Assembly: GCA_017465055.1 (NCBI GenBank) | Contig: JAFTWZ010000029.1 | Coordinates: 62,001-126,000, forward strand | DNA length: 64,000 nt | From: Alistipes sp. | GTDB lineage: Bacteria; Bacteroidota; Bacteroidia; Bacteroidales; Rikenellaceae | Direction: 5' to 3' | Part shown: in pieces, positions 26,893 through 35,514 of the stretch | Numbering within the stretch: the first letter of the stretch is position 1 | How the letters are laid out: every line of letters begins with the position of its first letter | Translations under genes and position numbers: made by a program | The notes under the pieces: generated by a model | What the model was told of the DNA's origin: nothing | The model's database searches: none | What the model saw: the letters and a program-made list of their open reading frames with translations, nothing else

Positions 26893-26935
26893 GATGGAGG
26901 TGGCTAATTAACTTTTTAGTCACCTCCATTTTTTG
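26893..26935 (+). terminator. Terminator of the nuclease/receptor operon
   Basis: ATGGAGGTG (26894-26902) pairs with CACCTCCAT (26921-26929) and is followed by TTTTTT. Its loop contains TTAACTTTTTAGT, a sequence also present in hairpins near 15446, 37875 and 57566. Confidence 0.85.
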
Positions 26936-26938
26936 TTA

Positions 26939-27060
26939 TGAGGTTGAATAAAAAGATGTAGTTTTAGGCCTGCGATGCCCGAAAAAGCGGAGTTTACTGA
27001 GCGTAAATGAGCATTTTGAGGGCGAGCATAACGACAAAATACACTTATTATTCAGCCTCA
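26939..27060. repeat. Dispersed ~120-bp element with pairing ends, copy 1
   Basis: Begins TGAGGTTGAATAA and ends TTATTCAGCCTCA; the ends pair over 13 positions with one G-T pair. The interior (GATGTAGTTTTAGGC, AAAAAGCGGAGTTTACT, GCGTAAATGAGCATTTTGA, GGCGAGCATAACGACAAAATACAC) recurs nearly unchanged in copies 2 and 3. Lies between convergent gene ends, right after a terminator. Confidence 0.85.
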
Positions 27061-27089
27061 TCTTTAGTCGATTGAGACTGACAGATAAA

Positions 27090-28958
27090 CTATTCGTTTA
27101 ACTCCAACCATCGCATCTCCTTCTCGTCGGTCTCTGCTATTATAGCCTCTATGCGCTTAGATACCTCGCTTAGGCGGTCGTAGGGTAGTGTGCCTGATGA
27201 AATCTCGCTCTCGAGCTGTGCACGCTCCTCGGCAAGCGAAGATAAGTCAGACTCAATCTGCTCTAATTCTCGCTGCTCCTTGTATGAGAGTTTACGCTTC
27301 GAGGTGTCGTGCTGACGTGGCTGACTGCTCTTCTGTGGCGTTGCGCTACGCTCAGTGTTGCGCTCAGCACTTTCACGCTCCTTGATATACTCGCGGTACT
27401 CGCTATACTGACCCACGAAGTCCTTAATGCGACCGTCACCCTCGAATACAAAGAGGTGGTCGACGCACTTATCGAGGAAGTAGCGGTCGTGTGAGACTAT
27501 TATAAGCGAGCCTTTGAACTCTAATAGATACTCTTCGAGCACGTTAAGGGTCATTATATCAAGGTCGTTGGTAGGCTCGTCGAGGATGAGCATATTGGGG
27601 CTTTGCATAAGCACCGTAAGTAAGTATAGTCGTCGGCGCTCGCCACCACTGAGTATATCGACACGCTTGTTGAAGGTGTCGTGCGGAAAGAGAAAGCGAT
27701 TGAGGTAAGTCGTGGCCGATAGGGTATGGCCATCCGAAGCCTTTACTACGTCGGCAATCTCCTGTACGCACTCCAGTACGGTCTGTCCCGGCTTGAATGT
27801 GATACCGCGCTGCGAGTAGTAGCCAATGCGTAACGTCTCACCTTGCTCTATAATGCCAGAATCTGGCGCTATGCGGCCCGATATAAGGTTTAGGAAGGTG
27901 GTTTTACCTACACCATTGCGGCCTACGATGCCCACGCGCTCGCCGCGAGTAAACTTATATGAGAAGTTATCAAGCATCTTACGCCCCTCAAATGAGAGGT
28001 TTACGTCTATACAATCGATAATCTTGCGACCGAGACGCGACGTAGCAACGTCTATCTCTACACTGTCGGTACGCAGGCTCACCGATGCGCGGTCCTTAAG
28101 ATCGTAGAAGGCGTTTATGCGATAGCGCGCCTTGCCCGTACGAGCTTGTGGCGTGCTGTGTATCCACTCAAGCTCGCGGCGCAGTAGGTTGCGCGACTTA
28201 TCGATCTCGGCCTGCATATTGGCGTATCGCTCCTCGCGCTTCTCAAGATACTGCGTGTAGTTGCCACGATAGGTGTATAGCTTGCCTCGGTCAATCTCCA
28301 TAATGGTGTTGCATACACGGTCAAGAAAATAACGGTCGTGGGTAACCATCAGCAGAGTGCAACGCGAGCGCTGGAGATAGCCTTCAAGGTATTCGATAAT
28401 ATCAATATCGAGGTGGTTAGTAGGCTCATCCATAATAAGAAACTCGGCGTTCTGAAGCATCATACAGGCCAGTGCTACGCGCTTAGCCTCGCCGCCCGAT
28501 AGTTCACCCATAGGTTGATCCCATCGCTCAATCTTTAGTGAGGTGAGCACCTGGCGTATCTTTTGTTCTACGTTCCAGCCATCCGAGGCGTCCATTGCTG
28601 ATATAGCTCGCTCCAAGCGCTTCTCATCGTCAGAGGCTAATGCTGCTTCGTACTCGCGTAGCTCGGGAGAGATATCGCCCATACGCGAGTATACCTCCTC
28701 GAATATCGTCCTATTGGCATCAAAAGCAGTATCTTGATCGAGAAAGGCCACGCGGATATCCTTCATAAACTTTACCTCGCCTCCGCGGTCAGAGTGCTCT
28801 ATGCCTGCTAAAATCTTGAGTAGCGACGACTTGCCAGTGCCATTTGGTGCTACGAGCGCGATCTTGTCTCCCTCGTTGATGTTGAAGCTAATATCGCTAA
28901 ATAGTGTCCTGTCGCCGTATGATTTTGAGATGTTTTCTACCTGGAGGTAACTTGCCAT
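27090..28958 (-). CDS. ABC-F family ATPase (Uup-like)
   Basis: A 622-residue soluble protein with two ABC domains and no membrane segment. Walker A motifs APNGTGKSS (about 38-46) and GRNGVGKTT (about 348-356), signature LSGGE in both halves, and Walker B LIMDEPTNHLD and LILDEPTNDLD. The inter-domain linker and the C-terminal coiled coil (about 560-620) resemble Uup, which acts on ribosomes or replication intermediates, rather than antibiotic-resistance ABC-F proteins. Last gene of a five-gene minus-strand run. Confidence 0.9.
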   Translation of the reverse strand: MASYLQVENISKSYGDRTLFSDISFNINEGDKIALVAPNGTGKSSLLKILAGIEHSDRGGEVKFMKDIRVAFLDQDTAFDANRTIFEEVYSRMGDISPELREYEAALASDDEKRLERAISAMDASDGWNVEQKIRQVLTSLKIERWDQPMGELSGGEAKRVALACMMLQNAEFLIMDEPTNHLDIDIIEYLEGYLQRSRCTLLMVTHDRYFLDRVCNTIMEIDRGKLYTYRGNYTQYLEKREERYANMQAEIDKSRNLLRRELEWIHSTPQARTGKARYRINAFYDLKDRASVSLRTDSVEIDVATSRLGRKIIDCIDVNLSFEGRKMLDNFSYKFTRGERVGIVGRNGVGKTTFLNLISGRIAPDSGIIEQGETLRIGYYSQRGITFKPGQTVLECVQEIADVVKASDGHTLSATTYLNRFLFPHDTFNKRVDILSGGERRRLYLLTVLMQSPNMLILDEPTNDLDIMTLNVLEEYLLEFKGSLIIVSHDRYFLDKCVDHLFVFEGDGRIKDFVGQYSEYREYIKERESAERNTERSATPQKSSQPRQHDTSKRKLSYKEQRELEQIESDLSSLAEERAQLESEISSGTLPYDRLSEVSKRIEAIIAETDEKEMRWLELNE

Positions 28959-28969
28959 ATATCTATTCG

Positions 28970-29485
28970 TTACAATATGTTACTTGATGATAAATCGAGG
29001 TCGTAAGCAACTCTTTCTCCGCTATCGTAATGGATGATACCCGTAGGTTTAAAACCCAACTTTTGGAGCATCGCAAGCATACGAATATTGCCTCGATGAG
29101 TGTCGATGCGAAATGCTGAAAATGAGCGCTCGCGAGCAAGCATAGCCGCGTGGTGCATTAACCTAATGGCTATGCCAGAGCGGCGCACACTGCTACTTAC
29201 GCACAATCTATGTACAACAACGTAGTCGTTAGAGGTGTTCCACTCGTTAGCATCTATTTGCTTGTAAGCCTCCTCTCCTGTAAGCACAATGGCTGCATAG
29301 CCAATTACTCTATTATCCTCTACTGCAACATAACCAACATTGCAAGCAATATCATCTAATATAGCTTGACGCGATGGGTAGCCATCCTGCCACTGATCGA
29401 TACCAAGCTCTGCTAAAGCCTGCTGCGCCTGGCCGACAATAGTCATAATAGCGTCAACGTCCGAAACTTCTGCTAAGCGAATCAT
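28970..29485 (-). CDS. GNAT family N-acetyltransferase
   Basis: A 171-residue GNAT protein: IRLAEVSDVDAIMTIVGQAQ at the N terminus, NRVIGYAAIVL (beta 3-4), VVHRLCVSSSVRRSGIAIRLMHHA with the acetyl-CoA pyrophosphate loop in modified form (VRRSGIA in place of RGxGxG/A), and a C-terminal MLQKLGFKPTGI. Substrate unknown. Its start overlaps the stop of the permease gene by four bases, suggesting coupling. Confidence 0.85.
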   Translation of the reverse strand: MIRLAEVSDVDAIMTIVGQAQQALAELGIDQWQDGYPSRQAILDDIACNVGYVAVEDNRVIGYAAIVLTGEEAYKQIDANEWNTSNDYVVVHRLCVSSSVRRSGIAIRLMHHAAMLARERSFSAFRIDTHRGNIRMLAMLQKLGFKPTGIIHYDSGERVAYDLDLSSSNIL

Positions 29486-30678
29486 CTTTTACGAGAGATA
29501 TTTCGTATCTTACGGTTGATAATGAGGAAGTTGAAGGCTATGATTAGTGCAGTGAACAGAACTCCCACTATTATAGTCATTGAAGGCGATGTGGCAATCT
29601 GATAACCTGCAATTGCGGATAGTTGCTCCATATACAAGTCCTGAGTAAGGAATATAATCACCAAACTGACGGCCAATATTGAGAGATTGAGTACCAGAGT
29701 AATCAGGTTGTAGGGCATAGCTACGCGCGAAGGTGTATAGCCTATCAGTACCAGGTTCTCAAGCTTGGTAATATTCTTCTGCAATAACAGATATATACTA
29801 AGCGTGAGAATTATGATTGATAATAGACTGAATAACACGCCAATGCATATGATTATCGCGATACATACTTTAAGTATAAACAAGGCCTTGCTACTCTCGG
29901 CAGGTTTATTTTCGATTACATAGTTGTGCTCCTCGAGGTAGTCGCTAAGAGCTGGATTTGTGGGGTCTGCAACCTTGAGTATTAGTCGGGTCGGGCGAGA
30001 CTCCTCGGCATCAGCATAATAGCTATTAGCCCACGACATAAAGGCGTCGGGAACAAGAATGGTGTTGAGTCTGTCGGAAAAGCCTACGATGCGGCCAGTA
30101 AAGTCATCGCTATGCTCCTTGCCGCGGAGATTGATGCCGAGGTTTACACTCTTAATCATCTCCTCGGTAATCTGGGGTAGTTGTTGTGTTGCGCTAAATC
30201 CGAAGTTGTAGAGATTTAGGTAGTTGCGTGGAAGTATTATAGGTATCACTTTAGCTCCATCCTCGAATCGCCATTCGTCGGTCTCAACATCGATAAACTC
30301 GTCGGGGATACTTTCGAAGAAGAGCATTGTAGAGAGCTTGCGACCATTGAACATAATACTACCATTGACCTCAAATTGCGAGGCAGAGAATGCGCCAACA
30401 GCATCGATAAACTCTTGGTGCTCCATATCCTCAATGTCCTCGAGTGAGAAGCTCTCGGAGTTGATACCTACACGCTTAACTGGGTGTGTGATAACAAGAT
30501 AGTCGCTGCCGATAAGGGTTTGCTCGCCATTAAGTAGTGGTCGAATATCGCTATATAGCTGTACGCCAGCGAGTATTACGGTCATACCAATGAGGTTGGC
30601 GACGAAAAATATCGCCAACTCAAAGATACTGATATGCTTCCTTAGAAGCTGCCAGATAAGAATTACAGATTTAGGCAT
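29482..30678 (-). CDS. ABC transporter permease, FtsX/MacB-like
   Basis: A 398-residue protein with one N-terminal membrane helix (about 18-40), a large extracytoplasmic domain (about 45-255), then three helices (about 262-290, 312-335, 362-388), the four-helix FtsX/MacB/LolC plan. It overlaps the ATPase gene by 16 bases. This transporter class moves lipids or lipoproteins, or transmits mechanical force, across the envelope. Substrate unknown; the DUF4836 protein encoded just upstream may be a partner. Confidence 0.7.
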   Translation of the reverse strand: MPKSVILIWQLLRKHISIFELAIFFVANLIGMTVILAGVQLYSDIRPLLNGEQTLIGSDYLVITHPVKRVGINSESFSLEDIEDMEHQEFIDAVGAFSASQFEVNGSIMFNGRKLSTMLFFESIPDEFIDVETDEWRFEDGAKVIPIILPRNYLNLYNFGFSATQQLPQITEEMIKSVNLGINLRGKEHSDDFTGRIVGFSDRLNTILVPDAFMSWANSYYADAEESRPTRLILKVADPTNPALSDYLEEHNYVIENKPAESSKALFILKVCIAIIICIGVLFSLLSIIILTLSIYLLLQKNITKLENLVLIGYTPSRVAMPYNLITLVLNLSILAVSLVIIFLTQDLYMEQLSAIAGYQIATSPSMTIIVGVLFTALIIAFNFLIINRKIRNISRKR

Positions 30679-31307
30679 ACGTCGTAATCTATATTCATAT
30701 GTTTACCAATAGATGTAGCGATAATGGCTGCATCGCGGGCTTTGGCCTCGCGCATAACGATGTCACGCATAATATCGCTATTCGTATCGTCGAGGTGGGA
30801 TATAGCCTCGTCTAATAGTAGAAAGCTAAATGGTTGACACAGAGCACGGATAAGCGCGACGCGCTGTTGTTGCCCGAAAGACATATGGTCGATACGCGAG
30901 TGTAGCTTATCGCCTATACCGAACTCATCGAATAGTGCGACTATCTCGTTTCGCGTCTTAGTGTGCGTAATGTCGTTCTTAATCTCGATATTCTGCAGTG
31001 CTGTAAGCTCTCCAAATAGCTTTAAATCTTGGAATAGAATACTTATCTCGCGCTGACGTATATTGCACCAACGTGATATCTTATATGCAGAAATATCCTC
31101 GCCATCGAAGAGTATCTCGCCGCGATAATCGCCACGCTGGCCATACAGGTAGCTACATAGCGACGACTTACCCGTGCCCGATACCGCACTGATAAGATAG
31201 CTCCTACCACGTTGAATCGTGACGTCTCGCTGCCAAATATCCGATTGAAGGTCTTTGCGCTCGGCGAAGATCTCGGGAACTACGTTGTGTAATCTTATCT
31301 CGTTCAC
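30663..31307 (-). CDS. ABC transporter ATP-binding protein
   Basis: A 214-residue ATPase subunit with Walker A SAVSGTGKSSL (about 39-49), Q-loop region ISILFQDLKLFGELT, signature MSFGQQQRVALIRAL and Walker B FLLLDEAISHLDD. The signature reads SFGQQQ instead of LSGGQ, a tolerated variant. LolD/MacB-like by size. It overlaps the permease gene and starts 15 bases after DUF4836, so the three form one unit. Confidence 0.88.
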   Translation of the reverse strand: MNEIRLHNVVPEIFAERKDLQSDIWQRDVTIQRGRSYLISAVSGTGKSSLCSYLYGQRGDYRGEILFDGEDISAYKISRWCNIRQREISILFQDLKLFGELTALQNIEIKNDITHTKTRNEIVALFDEFGIGDKLHSRIDHMSFGQQQRVALIRALCQPFSFLLLDEAISHLDDTNSDIMRDIVMREAKARDAAIIATSIGKHMNIDYDVCLNL

Positions 31308-31322
31308 GGTTGCAGTTGTGGT

Positions 31323-32927
31323 TTACATTATCGACTTAACAAACTCGCCAACGACGACGGGAAGTAGCACGTCGTTGAGTTGCTCGAGTGAATTTGTAGA
31401 GGCGTCATCCATTACGAAAACAAGATCGGAAGAGCCATTGCTATAGATTGTTAGATAAGCATAGCTCAACATATTGGTTAACTGGGTGTAAAGCTGTGGG
31501 TAATCCATATTCTCGACCCAAACCTTGCTAACTGCCTCTACAAACGACGACTTCATCAGGTTGTCTACATCTATAACCATATAGGCTACACTTCCTTCGA
31601 TATCCTTAATCCAACGAGCCTTTGATGCTGGCGCTTTGGCCTCCTCCATAGCTGTATTTAGGCCTGCAAAGAGTAGATTGTCGCGCTGTATGAGGCTGAC
31701 GTTGTAGTCGCCAAGCTCTCCCACATAGTGGTTATCTCCAGCCTTGCGGAGAAGTCCTGAAGTGAACTGTCCAACGTTAGAGATAATGTATGTGTCGGTC
31801 ACATCGGCCATCAGTGCGCCGCTTACGTTGCTGATAACCGGGCGATAGGCAACATCTCCCCAATAGTAGTCGATATACTCCTTGTATTCGCCCTCTAACG
31901 ACTGTAGAGCAAGTGTTACGTCGCCGTTGATGGTCTCCAAAGCGTCGAGTGCTATTGCAATGACCATATTGGTCTCGTTGTCTAATGATGCCATAACCTC
32001 GCTATCGAGCGAAGCCTCTATTAGTTCAGCACTCTTTAAACCATCTATAGCGCCACCCATTGCAGCCAACATATCATCGTTAATATAATTGAGATGATTT
32101 AGTGTAACACTCTTGTTAGTAGGATTATATGTGCTCTCATTTATCCCCTCAAAATAGCTATGTAGTATAGCTCGGCCGGGATCGAAGGTGATTGACGAAA
32201 CGAAGTAAGCATCCTCGGTAAAGTTCTCTCGCAACTTAACAAATGTGTCGGCAGGCAGCTCCTCGCCCGACATCTCCTCCTCAATAAAGCCAATGGCAGT
32301 ATTGACGTCTAAGTACATTGCGATATCTGTATCGCCAAAGAGTTCTAAGTCGAGTAGTAGTGAACTAAGTGCCTCGGCAGCAGCGCTCTTGGCTTTATCG
32401 TCGTCGGCGATGACAAAGGCTGCGCGAGTGGCGTTATAGCATAGTATTGCATCGTTAAGATATAGGTATCTATCCTCTTCAATCTGCTCCTTGCTGATGT
32501 GTGTACCATCCTCTTGCTCTGCTAAATAGGTGAATATACCAACAGTCTTGTCAAGGTTGTCGACACTGGCGACCTCAGCTACAAAGACCATAGCCTCGCA
32601 ATTGGTATCATAGTAGCCGTACACGGGCTTTGTAATGTCGATGCCACTTGTCGTAAGGTCTTCGATGGTTGCCTTTGTGTGTGACGCAACCTCGCTATCG
32701 TGAATATTCGCACTTGCCATTGTGGCTGCTAAGCGGCGCTGGTCATAAGTGATATGTCTGTCCAACACACCCTTTTGGGCCAGCTGTTCAATATTGAAAT
32801 AGCATACGAATGCCTTGTCGATCTTGGCCCTCTGAGGCTCACTCTCTTTGAAAACGTCGCTGTGTTTTAAGATGAAGAGAGCGGCTATGCTGGCCACGGC
32901 AATAATAACTAATAGACTCTTTTTCAT
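31323..32927 (-). CDS. DUF4836-like envelope protein
   Basis: A 534-residue protein with an uncleaved or signal-anchor helix (MKKSLLVIIAVASIAALFIL) and a large exported domain. IDKAFVCYFNIEQLAQKGVLD and LTTSGIDITKPVYGYYD fit my memory of DUF4836, a Bacteroidetes family annotated only as a domain of unknown function. There is no lipobox. First gene of the operon with the FtsX-like transporter, which suggests a role as its extracytoplasmic partner; this is inference. Confidence 0.65.
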   Translation of the reverse strand: MKKSLLVIIAVASIAALFILKHSDVFKESEPQRAKIDKAFVCYFNIEQLAQKGVLDRHITYDQRRLAATMASANIHDSEVASHTKATIEDLTTSGIDITKPVYGYYDTNCEAMVFVAEVASVDNLDKTVGIFTYLAEQEDGTHISKEQIEEDRYLYLNDAILCYNATRAAFVIADDDKAKSAAAEALSSLLLDLELFGDTDIAMYLDVNTAIGFIEEEMSGEELPADTFVKLRENFTEDAYFVSSITFDPGRAILHSYFEGINESTYNPTNKSVTLNHLNYINDDMLAAMGGAIDGLKSAELIEASLDSEVMASLDNETNMVIAIALDALETINGDVTLALQSLEGEYKEYIDYYWGDVAYRPVISNVSGALMADVTDTYIISNVGQFTSGLLRKAGDNHYVGELGDYNVSLIQRDNLLFAGLNTAMEEAKAPASKARWIKDIEGSVAYMVIDVDNLMKSSFVEAVSKVWVENMDYPQLYTQLTNMLSYAYLTIYSNGSSDLVFVMDDASTNSLEQLNDVLLPVVVGEFVKSIM

Positions 32928-33051
32928 ATTAATTAACCATTATTATTTAAATCATTTTTTATATTGAGAGACAGGATTTGTAAAACTCTACGTCGCTAAT
33001 ATTCTATCTCTCACATTTAGAGAGCTCTTTCGAGAGTGCTCCTTTAGATTA

Positions 33052-33059
33052 CAAAGATA
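33052..33059 (-). promoter_or_regulatory. -7 box for the DUF4836-ABC operon
   Basis: The reverse strand reads TATCTTTG about 125 bases before the ATG at 32927. The leader contains a small hairpin (CTCT-CGAA-AGAG around 33023-33036). Confidence 0.5.
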
Positions 33060-33121
33060 TAAAATATTTTTTAAACATAGTCGCTGTAGGTCTATTTATC
33101 GCGAATATAGAGGTCTTGATA

Positions 33122-33151
33122 TTGATATTCCCGAAAAAAAATATAAATTTG
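33122..33151 (+). promoter_or_regulatory. Promoter for the cysteate synthase gene
   Basis: TTG at 33122-33124, a 19-base spacer and TAAATTTG at 33144-33151; the gene starts 39 bases on at 33190. Confidence 0.6.
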
Positions 33152-33189
33152 CACAATTAAATACCTATGAAAGTAACTAAAACTTAAAT

Positions 33190-34479
33190 ATGGAAAATTT
33201 TAAGCCTACAAAGTACACATTGACGTGCGTTGCTACCGGTCGTGAGTTTGACGATACTGGTTGGATTTTGGATGATGCGGAGTGCAAAACCCCTTCATTG
33301 GTGCGTGCAAATTACGAGAAGAAACAGATTGAGGTTAAGCCTGATAGCTACGGATTCTACAAATTCTGCGACTGGTTGCCAGTTAGACGCACCCTCGATG
33401 GCTCATCAGCGCCCGTAACTTATAAGAGCGAGGCATTAGCAAAGCACCTCGGATTAACAAATCTGTGGATTACGCTTAATGGCTACTGCCCACGCAAGGG
33501 CGTTAGAATGACGACTTGTTCGTTTAAGGAGACAGAGGCTTATAGCGTATGTGCGCGTATCGACGAGAACGAGGAGCGCGTGCTCGTTGTTGCCTCGGCA
33601 GGAAACACCGCTCGCGCCTTTGCTAAGGTGTGCTCGGATAACAACATAAAGTTACTCCTTGCTGTGCCAGCCGACAACCTCGATGCTCTATGGTTTATGG
33701 AGCCACTCAACGACTGCGTAAAACTTATCGCGTGCGAAAAGGGTGGTGACTACTTCGATGCCATCAACCTCAGTAACCTCGCGCTAAAGTCGTCGAAGTT
33801 CTACGCCGAGGGTGGCGCTAAGAATATCGCTCGTCGCGATGGTATGTCTACAACGGTGCTTTCGGCCGTTACAACCATAGGTCGTATTCCCGATTACTAC
33901 TTCCAGGCCGTAGGTAGCGGCACTGGAGCTATTGCGGCGTGGGAGGCCAATATGCGTCTTATTGAGGATGGTCGCTTTGGCAACAACCTTATGCGTTTGA
34001 TGGTATCGCAGAATGCTCCATTCGTGCCTATGTACGATGCTTGGCGTGCCGACTCACGCGAGATGCTCCCTTACGACACTAAGAAGGCTCGTCGCGATGC
34101 TGAACTTATCGATGCTAAGGTACTCTCGAATCGCAAGCCACCATATGGCATTGCTGGAGGCCTCTACGACGCACTCAAAGCGACAAATGGCTATATTATG
34201 GTCGCTACAAATGCCCAGACGCGCCGCGCGTGCAAGCTATTTAAGGAGCTTGAGGGCGTAGATATCTACCCAGCCCCAGGCGTGGCACTTGCATCGCTCA
34301 TAAAGCTCGTTGAGTCTGGCTCGATAGATAAGGATGCTTGCATTATGCTTAATATTACCGGTGCTGGCGAGGAGGCTGCAAAGCTAAATCGCGAAGTTTG
34401 GCATCTTAAGCCAAGCAAGGTCTTCTCGCTCAACGCAGATGTTGACGAGGTGGTAAGTTATGTTGAATCACTATTTTAA
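33190..34479 (+). CDS. Cysteate synthase (threonine-synthase-like PLP enzyme)
   Basis: A 429-residue fold-type II PLP enzyme. The N-terminal layout (LTCVATGREFDD, YGFYKFCDWLPVRR, APVTYKSEALAKHLGL), TTCSFKETEA with PLP-lysine K113, ASAGNTARAF (about 137-146), EGGAKNIARRDGM and AVGSGTGAIAAWEANMRLIEDGRFG (about 239-263) match what I recall of Methanosarcina and Bacteroidetes cysteate synthase, which makes L-cysteate from phosphoserine and sulfite. Ordinary Bacteroidetes ThrC starts very differently (MKYYSTN...). In Bacteroidetes cysteate is the head-group precursor of sulfonolipids (capnine, sulfobacins). Confidence 0.82.
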   Translation: MENFKPTKYTLTCVATGREFDDTGWILDDAECKTPSLVRANYEKKQIEVKPDSYGFYKFCDWLPVRRTLDGSSAPVTYKSEALAKHLGLTNLWITLNGYCPRKGVRMTTCSFKETEAYSVCARIDENEERVLVVASAGNTARAFAKVCSDNNIKLLLAVPADNLDALWFMEPLNDCVKLIACEKGGDYFDAINLSNLALKSSKFYAEGGAKNIARRDGMSTTVLSAVTTIGRIPDYYFQAVGSGTGAIAAWEANMRLIEDGRFGNNLMRLMVSQNAPFVPMYDAWRADSREMLPYDTKKARRDAELIDAKVLSNRKPPYGIAGGLYDALKATNGYIMVATNAQTRRACKLFKELEGVDIYPAPGVALASLIKLVESGSIDKDACIMLNITGAGEEAAKLNREVWHLKPSKVFSLNADVDEVVSYVESLF

Positions 34480-34489
34480 CTAAGGGTGT

Positions 34490-35476
34490 ATGTTGTATCC
34501 AATTAAGTTTAAGCCTCGCATTAAGGAGCGTATCTGGGGCGGTCAGGCAATACTTCACAAGAAGGGTAAGGCTGCCAGCCGCTTAGATAAGGAAAAACTC
34601 TATGGCGAGAGTTGGGATTTATCGTCTGTCAAGGGCGATATATCTGTCGTGGCCAACGGTTTCCTCAAGGGTAACAACCTTCAGGAGATTATCGAGGTAT
34701 ATATGGGCGAGTTGGTTGGAGAACAGAATTTCGAGCGCTACGGTCTGGAATTTCCGTTGCTCATAAAGTATCTCGACTGTAACGACCGTCTCTCGGTACA
34801 GGTGCATCCCGACGATACGCTGGCTATGGAGCGTCACGATAGCTATGGTAAGACAGAGGCGTGGTATGTCGCCGATTGTAAGCCTGGCGCGGCTATATAT
34901 CTTGGCTTTAAGGATCTGAATATCACTCGCGAGGAGTATATCGCTGCCGTTGCAGAGTCGCGCCTCGAGGAGCTACTCAATAGGGTAGAGGTTAAGCCTG
35001 GTGACGTATTCTTCATTCCTGCAGGTACGGTACACGCCTTAGGTGCTGGCTTAGAGGTTGTCGAGGTGCAGCAGACCTCGGATATCACATATCGCATATA
35101 CGATTGGGATAGGGTAGATGCCTCGGGCAAGGGACGTGAGCTACACACAGCATTGGCCGTAGATGCTATTGATTTCGAGGCTGACGCCGAGCTTCTACAC
35201 AAGCAGTATCAGTTAGGTAGGGGCGATTCAGCAAAGGTCATCGAGTCGGACTACTTTACTATGGTGCTCCACGATGTCGATGGCGCTAAAGCCTTTGATC
35301 TTTCGGCACTTGACTCATTTGTTGTATATATAGCCTTGAAGGGCTCGATGCAGATCGATGCAGATGGCAATAGCGAGACTCTAAATGAGGGAGAGGTTGT
35401 CTTAATTCCAGCTGAGACTGACGATGTAACTATTACAGGCGGCGGTAAAGTGATGGAGATTTACATTAAGCAGTAG
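34490..35476 (+). CDS. manA: Class I mannose-6-phosphate isomerase
   Basis: A 328-residue cupin-type zinc isomerase interconverting fructose-6-phosphate and mannose-6-phosphate. Motifs: KFKPRIKERIWGG at the N terminus, LSVQVHPDDTLAMERH (about 99-114, first zinc ligands Gln/His), KTEAWYVADC (zinc-ligand Glu) and FIPAGTVHALGAGLEVVEVQQTSDITYRIYDWDR (about 172-205, last His). The short form is typical of Bacteroidetes and Firmicutes. It starts 10 bases after cysteate synthase. Confidence 0.9.
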   Translation: MLYPIKFKPRIKERIWGGQAILHKKGKAASRLDKEKLYGESWDLSSVKGDISVVANGFLKGNNLQEIIEVYMGELVGEQNFERYGLEFPLLIKYLDCNDRLSVQVHPDDTLAMERHDSYGKTEAWYVADCKPGAAIYLGFKDLNITREEYIAAVAESRLEELLNRVEVKPGDVFFIPAGTVHALGAGLEVVEVQQTSDITYRIYDWDRVDASGKGRELHTALAVDAIDFEADAELLHKQYQLGRGDSAKVIESDYFTMVLHDVDGAKAFDLSALDSFVVYIALKGSMQIDADGNSETLNEGEVVLIPAETDDVTITGGGKVMEIYIKQ

Positions 35477-35514
35477 GAGAGTTAGACTAAATTAACGGGT
35501 TATTAATTAGTATT

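Noticed and set aside
33190..34479. Threonine synthase (thrC)
   Set aside because: The start and the YKFCDWLPV, APVTYKSEALAKHLG blocks match cysteate synthase better than Bacteroidetes ThrC.
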